Of a DNA stretch of 64,000 nt, positions 22,993-35,141 are shown one piece after another (the stretch's first letter is position 1; each line of letters begins with the position of its first letter). Origin of the DNA: Craterostigma plantagineum. Its lineage: Eukaryota; Streptophyta; Magnoliopsida; Lamiales; Linderniaceae. The DNA lies in contig JAPQWV010000305.1 of the NCBI GenBank assembly GCA_027422505.1, positions 248,001-312,000 of the forward strand, in the 5' to 3' direction. The notes under the pieces were generated by a model, which was given only the letters and a program-made list of their open reading frames with translations, had not been told where the DNA came from and did not search any database. The position numbers and the translations under genes were made by a program.

Positions 22993-23515
22993 GAATTTTA
23001 TGGTGTTAACCTTATGTGGGCACCTGTTGATTTGGCACCGGTTCATTCCATGTCAACAGCCCACATCGACATTTGACGTTAAGTCATTTTAATTAACACC
23101 TTTTAGGTACCATTGATCAACATCTCGGATGTTGATGTGGCATGTTGACCTGATATATTCATTGATACGTAATGTATTATATAAAGCATTAATATGTCAC
23201 ATCAGCATCCGAGATATTGATCAATGACACCTAAAATGTATTAATATAAATGACATAAAGTCAAATGTCGATGTGGGCTGCTGACATGGCACGAAAATTC
23301 TTTTATGGTGCTCACCTTATGTGAGCACCTTATGTGGGCACCTGTTGATTTGGCACCGATTCGTGCCGTGTCAACAACTCAATCGACATTTGACGTTACG
23401 ACATTTTAATTAACATATTTTAGGTGCCACTGATCAACATCTCGGATGCTGATGTGGCATGTTGACCTGATATATTTCATTGATACATAAATGTGTTATA
23501 TAAAGCGTTAACATA
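22993..23515. repeat. Fold-back repeat with three copies of one unit
   Basis: One unit of about 150-200 bp, marked by gatcaacatctcggatg and ccacatcgacatttgacgtt, occurs forward at 22993-23180, inverted at about 23191-23312, and forward again at about 23303-23515. The first two copies can fold into a long hairpin. No coding sequence. Confidence 0.65.
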
Positions 23516-23949
23516 TATTTTCTATCAATAACCATTTAATAGCAAATATCAATAAGTTCAATACTAGCACACACATGACTAAAAACACAAACTAATTGTC
23601 TAATCCTCATCCTCCTCATCGATTTCAACTTATTTATTTGCTAAGTTATCACCATCTAAGAGATCATATCTCTCTTCCTCTTCTCCTTCAGAGTCATTCA
23701 AACCAACAAACTCTTCCGCTTCTTGGAATTCTTAATCTTGATCTTTAACCTCCACTTCATCTTCATCCATAAGCATTCTTGTTTCCCTTTCGCTTTCGAG
23801 GTTCGTTCACCTAGGTACTCAAACCATCACTCCGCTCATTTCTTCTGGCGGCGGTTCGCCTAGTAAATTTTGCTGGTCTCCAGCCCTCAAAGCCTCAGTT
23901 AGCTCTGTCTGACGGCCGATTCAACGTGGGATTATCATTAAACACCAAC

Positions 23950-25640
23950 TCTTACATGACGGCCGACATCATTACCATCAATATCCATTTCTCCAACTAG
24001 TCACTCATTACACTCGTCAATGTATCGAGTAAAATTGGGTCAAGTACGTCTCTAATATCAAATCTCTTTCTGCGTTGTTGATTGTATTTGACAAACACCA
24101 AATCGTGCATCCTCTTATTTTTTAGCCCATTTCTCTTCTTTGAACAACTTTGTCATAAGTTAATCATAAAATGATTATGATGAAAAACTAGTATTTCTTC
24201 TAAACTCAACCAAAAGGTACAACTATATAAATTACATGCTCAGAGACGATCCAATTGCGTTCGCAACCTGAGCACTACATGTCAAACTAAAGATGGCTAG
24301 TTTTTGCAAAATGATCATATTGTTGCCACAATTTATTTGTAATAAAATTAAGAATTATAATTATACGTTATCCAGGATTGCGAATCATATTTAGAATAAA
24401 AGATTTTCTCTCTCTTGGAGCAATGGTTGTTTGATGATCTTTCGCAAAATGCTCGCCGAAGAATCCATCACCGGTCTTATAAAGTATTGTCTCGGACATA
24501 GCGGACTCTTGGTCCACCACCAGCTTCATAATGCATGCCATAAACCCATGAGTAATCTCATCATTGAACTCCATTTCGGGATTGTCGTAGAAGAACTGCG
24601 ACTCAAAAAGTGTGCGGCCGCATAAAAATGTCGGCCACCTTTCTCACATTCTTTATCTTAGTATCCTTCTAGAATTTGTTGTTGCCCACTACTCAGAAGT
24701 AAACATCCTTCTATGATTTGCCTTCTCTTGATGAATTCTCTATAAAGAGAGAAAGAAAGTAGCAAAGCACGTAACACCATGCCTCACCAATTTCCTTTTA
24801 TTTGTAAAATGTCCCAACAAACTCAAGGTACTCGAGTGCGCGTAGATAAAACCAACAAGATTGATCACTCTTTTAATGGTTCTCTTTATCAAGGAAAACT
24901 TGCCGATGTCTTCAAGCATTAAATATATACAATCGGCCGCACATGGGGTGCAAAAGTGAGTGTTGTTTCTCCACCAACATCTTGCCTGCGGCCACATAAT
25001 TGCTCCCATTGTCCGGATAACTTGGACAACATTCTCCTTCACAATCTCCTCCACAACTAATCGAGCAATTCAACTTAATTTTGGCCCGTCTTCACATAGT
25101 TTGAAGCATCAACGGAGTTACAAGCATAGTTCCCGATGGAGAATTCACTACAAAAATATATGATGCATCTTTGCTTCCTATCTGTTCAAGCATTGGACAT
25201 AATGGAGCAACCGTTCAACTTCGACTCCATCTTATAACTTCTCATCAAGTTCTTCGTATATTCTATCTCCTTGTTCAAGAGTAGAACTCTAATCTCGTGG
25301 TAGCTCGAAGCTCACAAATTTGGCCCAAATGAAGCGACGACATCAATCATGTCTTGAATTGAAGGATAAGCCGGCTTGATATCAAAAGCGAGAAATACAT
25401 TGATGTACTTTGTATGCTAGATTGCTTTAGCTTCTCCTTGTCCTCTTGCTAATGGCAATCTTGGGCTTTCGATAAAATAGATCCATTGGACCTTTCATCT
25501 CGGATTTGTTTCTCCCCGAAGCACCACGAAATAGGATTGGAAAGGAAATGTCATCTTCATTAGTCTCATATTGTAGCACATTATCGGTATCAACATCATT
25601 GCTTGTCTTCCCCTTTGCATAGCACAAAGTTCTTCATGGA
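23950..25640 (-). pseudogene. Decayed hAT transposase
   Basis: Minus-strand fragments line up in the order of a plant hAT (DUF659 plus hAT dimerisation) transposase. The KGPMDLFYRKP linker is near 25510. A VNSPSGTML region lies near 25140. The catalytic-domain phrases ENVVQVI and TPCAADCIYLMLEDIGK lie at 24900-25040, followed by KRELV-type sequence. An FGEHFA region is near 24440. The dimerisation-end phrase RMHDLVFVKYN is near 24080-24110. Stops and frameshifts separate every block and no BED finger was identified. The acidic codons at 23600-23760 may be the C-terminal tail. No terminal inverted repeats were located. Confidence 0.75.
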
Positions 25641-25759
25641 CTTCTGACGGACACTTTAATCATCTTCACTTTCTTCCGTCTCACAATGTCATCTTCACTT
25701 TCTTCCATCTTCAACTTCTAAACCTTGTCTTCTTCGAGAATGGCACTTCCAAAATGGGA

Positions 25760-26911
25760 AGAAAGAATTCCCACAACGAGGAGACACAAACTATCACACG
25801 GGGAGACGAAAAAAACGAAAACAAAAGCCAAAAAGCAGCAACATTAGGACATTGGACGTGGTGCTAGTTAATTTTATGAGCTTCCCTCACCTCCATTAAT
25901 GGAGCAAAGTTGAGTAAGCGAAAATGGAAATGAGAGAAAGAGGAGGTTAGAATTTAGAGAGAGAAAGGGCACTTTACAGTTGCTTGGGCTGATGGTAACC
26001 AATGTAATATCATGCAGCATTGCCATTTATAATTCTTTTCCTGCGGAAGTTGGTTGCTCATATGGAAACCAATAAATATCATGTCAGCATTGCCATTTAC
26101 AATTATGCCTCTGCTAAACTACAAGGTAAAAAAGGTCATTTTTTATTTAAGTGGTTAATCTGCACTCATAATCAAAGCTGAAGAATTTACTCACCTATCG
26201 AAAATTTTCCAAGTGCATTCGCTCAATTTACAGACCCTTCCGATAATTCTATGTATTTTAGGGTTCGATATTTGTTTCAATTGGAACTGGACAAATAATA
26301 AGAAAATGGTGCATTTACTGCAAGACAATGAACTAAAAAGTAATATTACGTTACCCGCGACTCGTGTTTGTTCTGAACGTGGTAATACAAAATTACAAGA
26401 AGACGAAATTGGATATCGTGCACTCCGAGCTCAAAAGTTGGGCACGAGGGTTTTAATTCTAGCCAATTTGCAAGGGCTAATTAAATTGATACATAATTAT
26501 ATATAATGGGCTGGATAATCTTGGTTAGGCCCACTGGATAATTTATCTTGCAAGCGTGAGATTATTATAATGGATACATATTTATCTTGAACTTTACAAG
26601 GAAATGGTTTTTGAAAAGTAAACAAATTGGATAACTGGGCATCTAACTTGCCTTATCCAACAAAGTAAACGCATCATAAAAAATGACTATTTTGTAATGA
26701 TTTGTGGCTAATAGTCACCAAAATCTTATATATACAATGAAATCTAGTTTGCTTCTGCTTGCTACACGTGCCCATTTTCATTATATTAAACAAATTAAAA
26801 ATAAATGGAAACAATTGCCCACTAACAAAGCGAATAACATTTTATTTTCTCGTTAAACCATTTAACTTTTATTATTATTATTATTATTATTATTGTTAAA
26901 CAATAATGTTA
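25760..26911. other. Intergenic DNA, nothing clearly coding
   Basis: A phrase around 'accaataaatatcatgtcagcattgccattta' occurs twice (about 25998 and 26069). The 97-codon frame at 26213-26506 has no recognisable domain. An (ATT)n tract precedes the Stowaway MITE at 26872-26894. Confidence 0.4.
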
Positions 26912-26913
26912 TA

Positions 26914-27128
26914 CTACCTCCGTCCCATTAATTTTATCACATTTTGCCATTTCGGGCGTCCCACTAATTTTATCACATTTCTTATTTAGTAAAAAATTAT
27001 CATAGATATTCTTAAAAGACGTGTCAAAATACACACTTTATTACCTTTTCATTATACTATATTAATATAATAATATCACCTTAATATCCGTACCAATACA
27101 TGTGATAAAAATAACGGGACGGAGGTAG
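26914..27128. mobile_element. Stowaway MITE, 215 bp
   Basis: Inverted ends CTACCTCCGTCCC and GGGACGGAGGTAG are flanked by TA (26912-26913, 27129-27130), the Tc1/mariner duplication. The ATTTTATCACAT phrase inside the end is shared with the copy at 37891. Confidence 0.9.
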
Positions 27129-27313
27129 TATTAATTACACATATTTTACACCGTAAAATACACGTTATAAAACTTATAACACGTACGTACAAAAGATTAT
27201 AGATATTTCATACGCATAAACTTCATGAAGATTAGCAGTGAAAAACGAAAATTAAGTTAAAAAGAAAACCGAAAAATAAAATGCTAATAGTCGTTCTCTT
27301 TTACTCATAAAGC

Positions 27314-27912
27314 TAGGGGTGAGCATCGGGTCGGGTAGTCGGGTATCGGGTAATTCGGGTTCGGGTTACGATTTGTACTACCGAACCCGACCCGATCTAC
27401 GGCGGGAACCCGCTTGTCAGGTATTTATCGGGTTCGGGTACCCGGTCGGGTACCCGATTAGAATTGAAAATATGACTAAAATTATTTAATGCAATATAAA
27501 TACCAAATATTATACTAAATATCATATACAATATTGGATATTTTGTTTTAATAAATATAATATATACATATATGTAGATTAATAAAATTGTGAGAATATA
27601 TCACATGTTGATTATACAATTAAAATAAGAAATTAATCGAAATATTGTTTAAAACTTTAACATCACTCAAGTTAGATATTGATATCTAACTATGTATTAT
27701 AACTTTGTAATGTTTATATATTAAAACTAAAATATTTTTTTAAAAAAATATATCGGGTACCCGAATAACCCGATCGGATAGTAAATCACTACCCGATACC
27801 CGACGCGATTAAAATTATCGGTGTAACCCGATACCCGACAAATAACCGAACTATCCGACCCGGACTACCCGAACCCGATCGGATTCGGGTAAAACCCGAA
27901 TGCCCACCCCTG
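27314..27912. mobile_element. hAT-type MITE, 599 bp
   Basis: Ends TAGGGGTGAGCA and TGCCCACCCCTG are flanked by a perfect 8-bp duplication CATAAAGC (27306-27313 and 27913-27920). Subterminal CGGGTA/TACCCG repeats are dense. It ends 155 bases upstream of the TATA box of the phytocyanin gene. Confidence 0.9.
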
Positions 27913-28067
27913 CATAAAGCGAAACAGAAAACGAGAGAGAGAACTGAACGGTACATACAAAAGCATGTTGCACAAGCACAACATATCTCTCACATTCAAA
28001 ATCATGCAAAAATCGTGATCTTCCACAGCACACAGAATCGATTGCAGAAGAAAAACCCCCACCATTT

Positions 28068-28075
28068 TATATAAA
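28068..28075 (+). promoter_or_regulatory. TATA box of the phytocyanin gene
   Basis: TATATAAA lies 58 bases upstream of the start codon at 28133, a usual plant core-promoter distance. Confidence 0.6.
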
Positions 28076-28132
28076 CGCGCATTTCGACGAACACTTTCTC
28101 CACCCTTCTTCTCATACAGTGGTTAAACAGCC

Positions 28133-28809
28133 ATGGGCTTGGAGAAAAGCGAAACATCAGCCGTCGTTCTACTGCTCTTCTTCGCAATCTTGACGGCCGC
28201 CGATGGTTCTCTCTACACCGTCGGCGATTCCGCCGGCTGGACCATAATCGGAAACGTCGATTACACCACTTGGGCTTCTTCGAAGACTTTCAAAGCTGGA
28301 GATATTATCGGTGAGTTTTCCTTCCTTCAAATCCCCTTTTTCTTCATCGACGAATAACGCATTTAATTTTTCTTGGTTCAGTGTTCACCTACGACCCGCG
28401 GTTCCACAACGTGGTTCAGGTGACCCGACCCGATTACCACGCGTGCGACGCTCGGCGACCCATCAGAACCTACGCCACGGGGAACGACACCATCGCCCTA
28501 CGCGGCCACGGCCATTTCTACTACATATGTGGGTTTATGGGGCACTGCGACGCCGGGCAGAAGGTGGATATCCGTGTGCCCAAATCGGAACCTCGAGGCA
28601 ACGCCACGTCGGCGATTTTGCCGAGCCCTAGCCCAGACCCTAGCGATGTGAGTTCAGGCGCTGATGCTAATCGTTCTGTGTCGCCGAGCAGCCCTAACAA
28701 CGGTGGAGACGCCGCCCTTCGCGGCGGAGGAGTGACGATGATTTGGTATGATTTTAGGTTGATGATGATCTTGTTTTTTTCTGGGCTTTCGATCTTGGTG
28801 GTGTATTAG
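28133..28809 (+). CDS. Phytocyanin, stellacyanin-type copper site, probable GPI anchor
   Basis: Two exons, 28133-28310 and 28382-28809, encode 201 residues; the intron sits at the conserved position after GDII. Residues 1-25 form a signal peptide. The plastocyanin-like domain runs from LYTVGDSAGW to VDIRV. Copper ligands are His68 (FHNVVQV), Cys109 and His114 (CGFMGHC), and the axial position is Gln119 (AGQK), as in stellacyanins rather than the Met of uclacyanins. Cys81 and Cys115 would form the domain disulfide. A Ser/Pro-rich segment follows, then a hydrophobic tail (MILFFSGLSILVVY) typical of a GPI-anchor signal. It should be an extracellular, membrane-tethered blue copper protein; the physiological redox partner of such proteins is unknown. 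A hAT MITE lies just upstream and a copia element 216 bases downstream. Confidence 0.92.
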
Positions 28810-29025
28810 TGCGGTTGGTGTTTGTTTGTGTGTGTATTTTTCTTTGTTGCTTTGCGTGTGATTCTTGGTTGGAGTTTGTCGTTGATTCTCTGTAATTTTT
28901 TGTTGCATTTTCGGCTGTAATTTGAACATTTGGGGGTTTCTTGACGAAATTACCTCTGAAACCGCAAAAACATAATGCAACTCGTTATTGCTCCATTTAT
29001 GATGGGTAATTCAGAGTTTAGCTTA

Positions 29026-29396
29026 TAAGAAATTTGTATGACACGAATGTTTTACGTGGTTCAGATTCATTAATTGAATCCTACATCCACGGAGAAGAAG
29101 AAATTCTTGATTACTATGGCTTGAGAATTTACAGTCGAACTAAGAAGATGAAAACAAAACGCTTGGCTCAACTAACATTCCCGCCTTATTTTAAAGGGCT
29201 AATTACTCTCAGCGCTTAAAATATGTATAAATCGTCGCCACTGCCTGCAACTCTATAGTTGATCTTCAGAAAATAGTTGAAATAGCGCTTCATAAACTTA
29301 ACACGTTTCTTCTAATATGAGAGCTGCTTCAGTTATGTCGAACCACCTGAACTTGAGCCGTGCTCCCTTCATGAGCTTTCTTCTCATATTTTGATA
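29026..29396 (-). repeat. 3' LTR of copia C (371 bp)
   Basis: Starts TAAGAAATTTG and ends CATATTTTGATA on the plus strand. The adjoining bases (29397-29405) read on the minus strand as GCGGGAGGG, the polypurine tract. Confidence 0.92.
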
Positions 29397-29468
29397 CCCT
29401 CCCGCAAGATGGATGGTATAAATTTAGAACAGGCATCGTGACTAAGAAATTCTGTAACAGTGGCCCTG

Positions 29469-32400
29469 TTAAAGGCTTGGTGAAGACATCAGCAAGTTGG
29501 TTGGAATGAGTTTAACTGTGCCTTTCGAAACATGGTGTCTGGTGAAGTGGCAATCCACTTCAATATGCTTCGACCTTTCGTGGAACTTCGGGTTAGATGC
29601 TAGTTTCATGGCTGATTGATTATCACAGTAGAACACTGGTGTGTGCACTAGGTTGACTCCCAATTCAGCTAGCAAGTTCCTAATCCAAAGCATTTCAGCC
29701 ACAAGAGAGCCAAGTGCCCTGTACTCGGCTTCTGTTGAAGACCGAGATACAGTTTTCTGCTTCTATGCCTTTCAAGTGACCATGAAATCCCCCAAGAAAG
29801 TACAATAGCCTGTGACTGATCTTCTGGTGTCTGTACATGCACCCCAATCCGCATTAGAAAATCCTTTCAACACAATCTTTGGATCCGAACTAAACAGAAT
29901 TCCTTGCCCTGTTGTTGCTTTCAGGTATCTGAGGAGGTGATGCGCTGCCACCAAATGTCCTGTACGTGGGGCTGATATATATTGGCTTAACTTGTGAACT
30001 GAAAGGCTATATCCGGTCTGGTGAAGGTCACCTATAGCAATCTACCTATCAGCCTCCTACTTGAAGGGATCTGTTAAGAGCTCTCCATCAGTTGATGTCA
30101 GTTTCTCAGCTGGGATCATTGGAGTGGATAGAGGCTTTGATTCTAGGTAGCCTGTCCTCAAGTAGCTGCAATGTGTATTGTCTTTGTGCAATATAAATCC
30201 CTTCTCTGCTCCTTGTAACCTCTATTCCCAGGAAATATTTCAGTTCTCCTAGGTCTTTAACCTTGAAGCAAGATTGGAGGAAGTCTTTTGTTGCTTGGAT
30301 TCCCTTGATTGATGGCCCTGCTAGGATGATATCATCCACATAAACCAACAAGATCACTAGGTCATGACCCTTTCCTCTGGTAAACAAAGTATGGTCTGAC
30401 TCGGTTTGATCAGAGCCAAAGTGCTTTACAGCTTCTGTAAAAGCCCTGTTCCATTGCCTTGATGCATGTTTCAGGCAGTAGAGTGACTTTTGAAGCTTGC
30501 AGACTACCTTCTGAGGTGGTGGCATGTTCATATAAACTTCTTCTGTCAAGTAACCATTTAGAAAAGCGTTGCTCACATCCATTTGTACCAAACTCCATCC
30601 CAGTTTTGCTGCTAGGCTGAGAACTAACTTGATGGTTGTTGGTTTTGCAACAGGTGCAAATGTGTCTATGTAATCTATCCCTTCTCTTTGGTTGTATCCC
30701 CTTGCAACCAGGCGTGCTTTATGCTTAACTTCTTGACCAATTGAATCAAACTTCAGCTTAAAAACCCAACGGCAACCTATGGATTTCTTGCTTTCTGGAA
30801 TCTGTGTTAGTGACCATGTCTCATTTTCTTCCAAAGCTTTAAATTCCTCCTCCATGGCCTCCATCCATGCTTTATTTTCATGGCCTTTCCATAGCTCGTA
30901 GGTTCCTTCGCAACTGAGATACACTCACAAAGACCTGATGCTGCCCAAAAATGTGCTGATAAGTGAGATAGTTAGACCTTGGGTAAAGAACCTTCTCACC
31001 AGCCAATGTGTTGCAGTGATAGTCTCTCAGATAGGTTGGTCTCTTGAGTTCCCTTCCTGACCTTCTATGGTGCTGTTGAGGTTGATGGTGATCCACAAGA
31101 TCCTCTGAATTCTGTGGCTCTGGTTTAGGTAAGATATGATCATCATTTGCTGGTGGAACAGAGACAGATTAATGCCTGAGGCGGAGTACATGATTTGGAA
31201 ATGGATCTTCAATGTTCTGATGGTTCTGTTCATCCTTGAAGGGGAATTCATCCTCCTTAAACCTCACATCTCTGGAAATAAACACCTCCATAGTATTGAG
31301 GTCCGTGACTCTATAACCCTTTCACTCCATTTGGATACCCAAGGAAGACACATTCTCGTGCCATTGGATCAAATTTTCTCCTTCCTGCTGCAAGTGTGGA
31401 ACAAAAACACAGAGATCCAAAACCTCGAAGCACATTATAGTCTACAAGCTTTTGATACAAGAGGTCATATGGACTCTTATTGCCTAATGTGGTGGAGGGA
31501 GTTCTGTTAATCAAATAGGTGGCTGTTAGGACACTCTCTGACCAGAATTTAAAGGTAATCCTGACTGGAAAAACATTGATCTTGCAACATTCAATAAATG
31601 TTGGTGTTTTCTTTCCACCACAGCATTTTGTTGAGCTGTTTGCACACATGATAAATGGTGTATTATCCCCCTTCTTTGAAACAGTTCTAGTAAGTTGAAT
31701 TCTTTTGCATGTCAGTTCTAATGACCTTAACCTTAGCTGTAGAGTGAGTTTCAATCATAGCAAGATAGTATGCCACGACTGATGGAACTTCTGATTTGTT
31801 TTTAATCATGAACAACCATGTAAAGCTAGAATAATCATCCACTATGGTGACAAAGTATCTTTGTCCTAGGTATGATGGCTCATAGAAGGGCCCCCAAACA
31901 TCACAGTGAACTTTCAAAAGCTGCACAAGCCACTGTTCTATTATTTGGACATACTAATCTTTTCTGTTTTGCCACTGGGCAAATTTTACAGTAAGAATGC
32001 ACTGAGCTGCCATCATGCTTTAAAGTAGTTCTCTAGACATCTAAGATCTTATTCGTGGGGGTGTCCTAATTTGTTGTGCCAAAGATCAATGGACAACTTA
32101 TTCACAAGAAGAAAATCATCATATTTATTTAAGTGCATCATAGTATCTGCTTCCAGAACATATAACCCTGCCTTGTTCCTACCCTTGCCAATCACTTGCA
32201 AGCAATGATCTTGTATCACGAAGCTGTCAGCTTGAAAGGTTAAACTGCAGTGCAGCATGTTAGTTAAACAGCTCATAGAAACCAAATTGAAGTGACGCTG
32301 TGGGCCATATAACACATATGTCAAAGTGATAAACTTATTTATGACACAATATCATGCTCTATTCACTTTGATGACAGAATTATCAGGCAGGATCACACTT

Positions 32401-33660
32401 GTTCCTTTATTTCATGCATTCTGGTTAGGATATCCCTATTTCCACATACATGCCTAGTTGCTCTTGTGTCCAGCACCCAGATTTTATCATTCTTATGCTC
32501 AGGTAGATTAAATGAAAGATAGATACCTTCCCCTTTTTCACCTTGGTGGAAATGCTCTTCATTGTCAGAGGGGTGTCTAACGAGTGATTGGTTTATCAGA
32601 GCCCTCAAGCCCTGGAGCTGAGAGGAAGTCATCTGAAGTTGTACCACACCTTCCTTGCCCTGATTGTCTGGTAAGACCTGCTGGCCTGTGTGAACTTGTT
32701 GTCCTCCCTTCCCAGCTTGATCAACAAAGTAATGGTTTATCCTTGCTCCTTCAACTTTCAGCCCTTTGTGAAACCTGGAGGACACCATGAATCTGGTAAC
32801 ATGTTTCTATGGTGGCCCTCTTCTATTGCAGTGAGTACATAGTGGCTTGCTAGCATCTCTCCTTGGTCCATAGGCTCCCTTCCTGACATAATCTTGATTT
32901 CCCTTTGCTGCCAACATAGCCATGGCATCACTCAGATCATCCCCTTTTCGCAAAACTGTTGGAACAATCGACCTCTGTTTCTCTTCTTGGAGCATAAGAG
33001 AGAAGGCTTTGTTGATAGAGGGCAATGGATCCATGAGTAACATCTATCCTCTTATCTGTGAAAATGAGTCATTCAGCCCCATTAAGAATGCCATCACATA
33101 TTCTTCATCAAGCTGTGACTGCATTGCCTTGACACCACCACAAGTACAGTTGCAAGGTATAATTTGCTAGTCATTCCATAGAGTCTTGAGCTTGTTGAAG
33201 TAGGTTGCTACATTATCAGACCCTTGCCCTAAGTTGATCAATTCTCTTTTCAATTGAAAAATCATCGGCTTATTGGTCTGCCCAAACCTCTCTGCAAGAT
33301 CCACCCAAACTTCCCTCTCCGATGAACTATACAATATGCTCGCTGATATTTCTTTCGAAACTGAATTGATTAACCAAGAAATCACGACATTATTGTTTCT
33401 CTTCCAGGCACTTACCTGATTTTGTGAGCTGACAGAGTTCTGGCTATCCACCACTGGTGCTTTCAGAACTCCATTTATGAATCCTTCTTTGTTTCTTCCT
33501 ATCAAAGCTATCATCATCGATCGCCTCCAAGTCGCAGAATTATCTCCATTCAACGGCTCGTGTACAAGATCTGTCCCGAATTGTCGTTCTTATTCAAGAA
33601 ATATGGATCGTTAATCAGAACTGACGAAGATGATTTTCCGATCGCTGATGTCGTCGCCAT
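29469..33660 (-). pseudogene. Copia C gag-pol, multiply frameshifted
   Basis: Gag starts at the ATG ending at 33660 (MATTSAIGKS, then NDPYFL) and continues in another frame through TWRRSMMIALIG. Later fragments carry the protease WVLDTRATRHVCG at about 32440 (the usual DSG is DTR here, so the catalytic triplet is altered). The pre-integrase LWHNKLGHP is at about 32060. Integrase core pieces lie at 31311-31926, RT with VQMDVSNAFLNG and YVDDI at 30106-30924, and RNase H at 29469-29954. At least six frame breaks are needed to join them, so the element cannot mobilise itself. Confidence 0.9.
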
Positions 33661-33737
33661 TGCGAATTGGAGCAGGAGAAAGCTAATCTCTGTCAATTGA
33701 TCAAAGTATGTAATTTGCTGTGAACGCTGCGTTTAGT

Positions 33738-33750
33738 TGCTCTGATACCA
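33738..33750 (-). promoter_or_regulatory. Primer-binding site of copia C
   Basis: The minus strand reads TGGTATCAGAGCA with no spacer to the LTR: the standard initiator-Met tRNA site. Confidence 0.85.
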
Positions 33751-34120
33751 TAAGAAATTTGTATGAACACGACTGTTTAACGTGGTTCCGATTCATTACT
33801 TGAATCCTACATCCACGGAGAAGAAGAAATTCTTGATTACTATGGCGTGAGAATTTACAGTCGAACTAAGAAGAAAAACAGAACGCTTGGCTCAACTAAC
33901 ATTCCCGCGTTATTTTAAAGGGCTAATTACTCTCAACGCTTAAAATATGTATAAATCGTCGCGACTGCCTGCAACTCTATAAGTTGATCTTCAGCATAAG
34001 TTGAAATAGTGCTTCATAAACTTAACACGTTTCTTCTAATATGAGAGCTGCTTTAGTTATGTCGAACCACCTGAACTTGAGCCGTGCTCCCTTCATGAGC
34101 TTTCTTCTCATATTTTGATA
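33751..34120 (-). repeat. 5' LTR of copia C (370 bp)
   Basis: Same termini as the 3' LTR. Differences are scattered substitutions and a few 1-3-base indels, consistent with an older insertion than copia A. Confidence 0.92.
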
Positions 34121-34125
34121 GCTTA

Positions 34126-35136
34126 AGCTAAATTTAAAAACTTCGAGTTTGAAGCATGATGTCCAACTATGAACACGATTTTAATGTGCTATTTTCTTGG
34201 AATCAAACTCAATTCCACGTCTGGATAATCGGAAATATGACCAATATATATTGATTCATACATATCTTACTGATGTATAAAAGATGTAAACTTTCATGTT
34301 TTTCTCTCTACATTAAAAAGGGATTCGTCACTCTGTGATTCTATAATCCTTTGAGTCTAACTTCATCCAGGATATTACATTATATATGCAAATTTCGGAC
34401 ATAGTTTATCCCATCCAAAGTGCACTTTGTTGTTAATTTTTTTATATTTACCGTAACACCCAAATAGGGTGAAGATGAGTTGGACTGAGCTTGATGAGCC
34501 GACTCGAATTATTGAAAGCTCGTGAACGAAATTTTTGTAATTCTCACTCTTTTTACATAGAATTTCCCTCCCCAAACAACATACATGTTCTTATTTTTTG
34601 AAATATCGTCAACTTCGTGTTATCTTTTTTTTTTCAGAATGTAAATCATCCAACTCTGGTTAAAGACATTATTGAAACTGACAATATAAAGACTGATTTT
34701 TTTCCACCCATAATCCTCTCAACTTTTTCATTATCAATGGCTTTCTCCCGTCTCCTTTCACAGATCTACCCATACCTTGATAAATCGGTACATACTTCAA
34801 TCTTCTTTGCAAAGAGTGGAAATCTCCTTCCAATCAAATTGTCATAATTTGAAGCTTTCAGTGTCATTATCCTTACAGAGAATCAACAACAACCGGCTTC
34901 AACGACATGCCTCATAGACTAAATTATCCTTTCTTAGTAAATTCTCATGAAGTGTTGGTAGAATTATAATGGTCTCACTTATATATCAGTCAACTCAACA
35001 GTACTTACATACACAACAGTAATGCCACACGACTTGTAAAAAATCCATTACATACAAGCTCCACCCCTCCATATTGGTAAACCTTTTTTTTCATATTTTC
35101 TAATACGCACGCGTAGACAAAACTGCAACCATCGAG
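34126..35136. other. Intergenic DNA, nothing recognised
   Basis: No gene or bounded repeat could be assigned. It ends at the CATAT flank of the solo LTR. Confidence 0.4.
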
Positions 35137-35141
35137 CATAT

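Larger units (their letters stand above)
29026..34120 (-). mobile_element. Copia retrotransposon with TA...TA ends (copia C), 5095 bp
   Basis: Minus-strand element with LTRs 33751-34120 (5') and 29026-29396 (3'), flanked by a perfect 5-bp duplication GCTTA (29021-29025 and 34121-34125). LTR ends on the minus strand are TATC... and ...CTTA, not TG...CA. The primer site TGGTATCAGAGC (33750-33739) abuts the 5' LTR and a purine-rich tract abuts the 3' LTR. The two LTRs are about 95% identical by eye, and all coding regions carry frameshifts. Confidence 0.95.

Noticed and set aside
26213..26506. 97-codon plus-strand open frame
   Set aside because: No domain and codon composition like the surrounding intergenic DNA.
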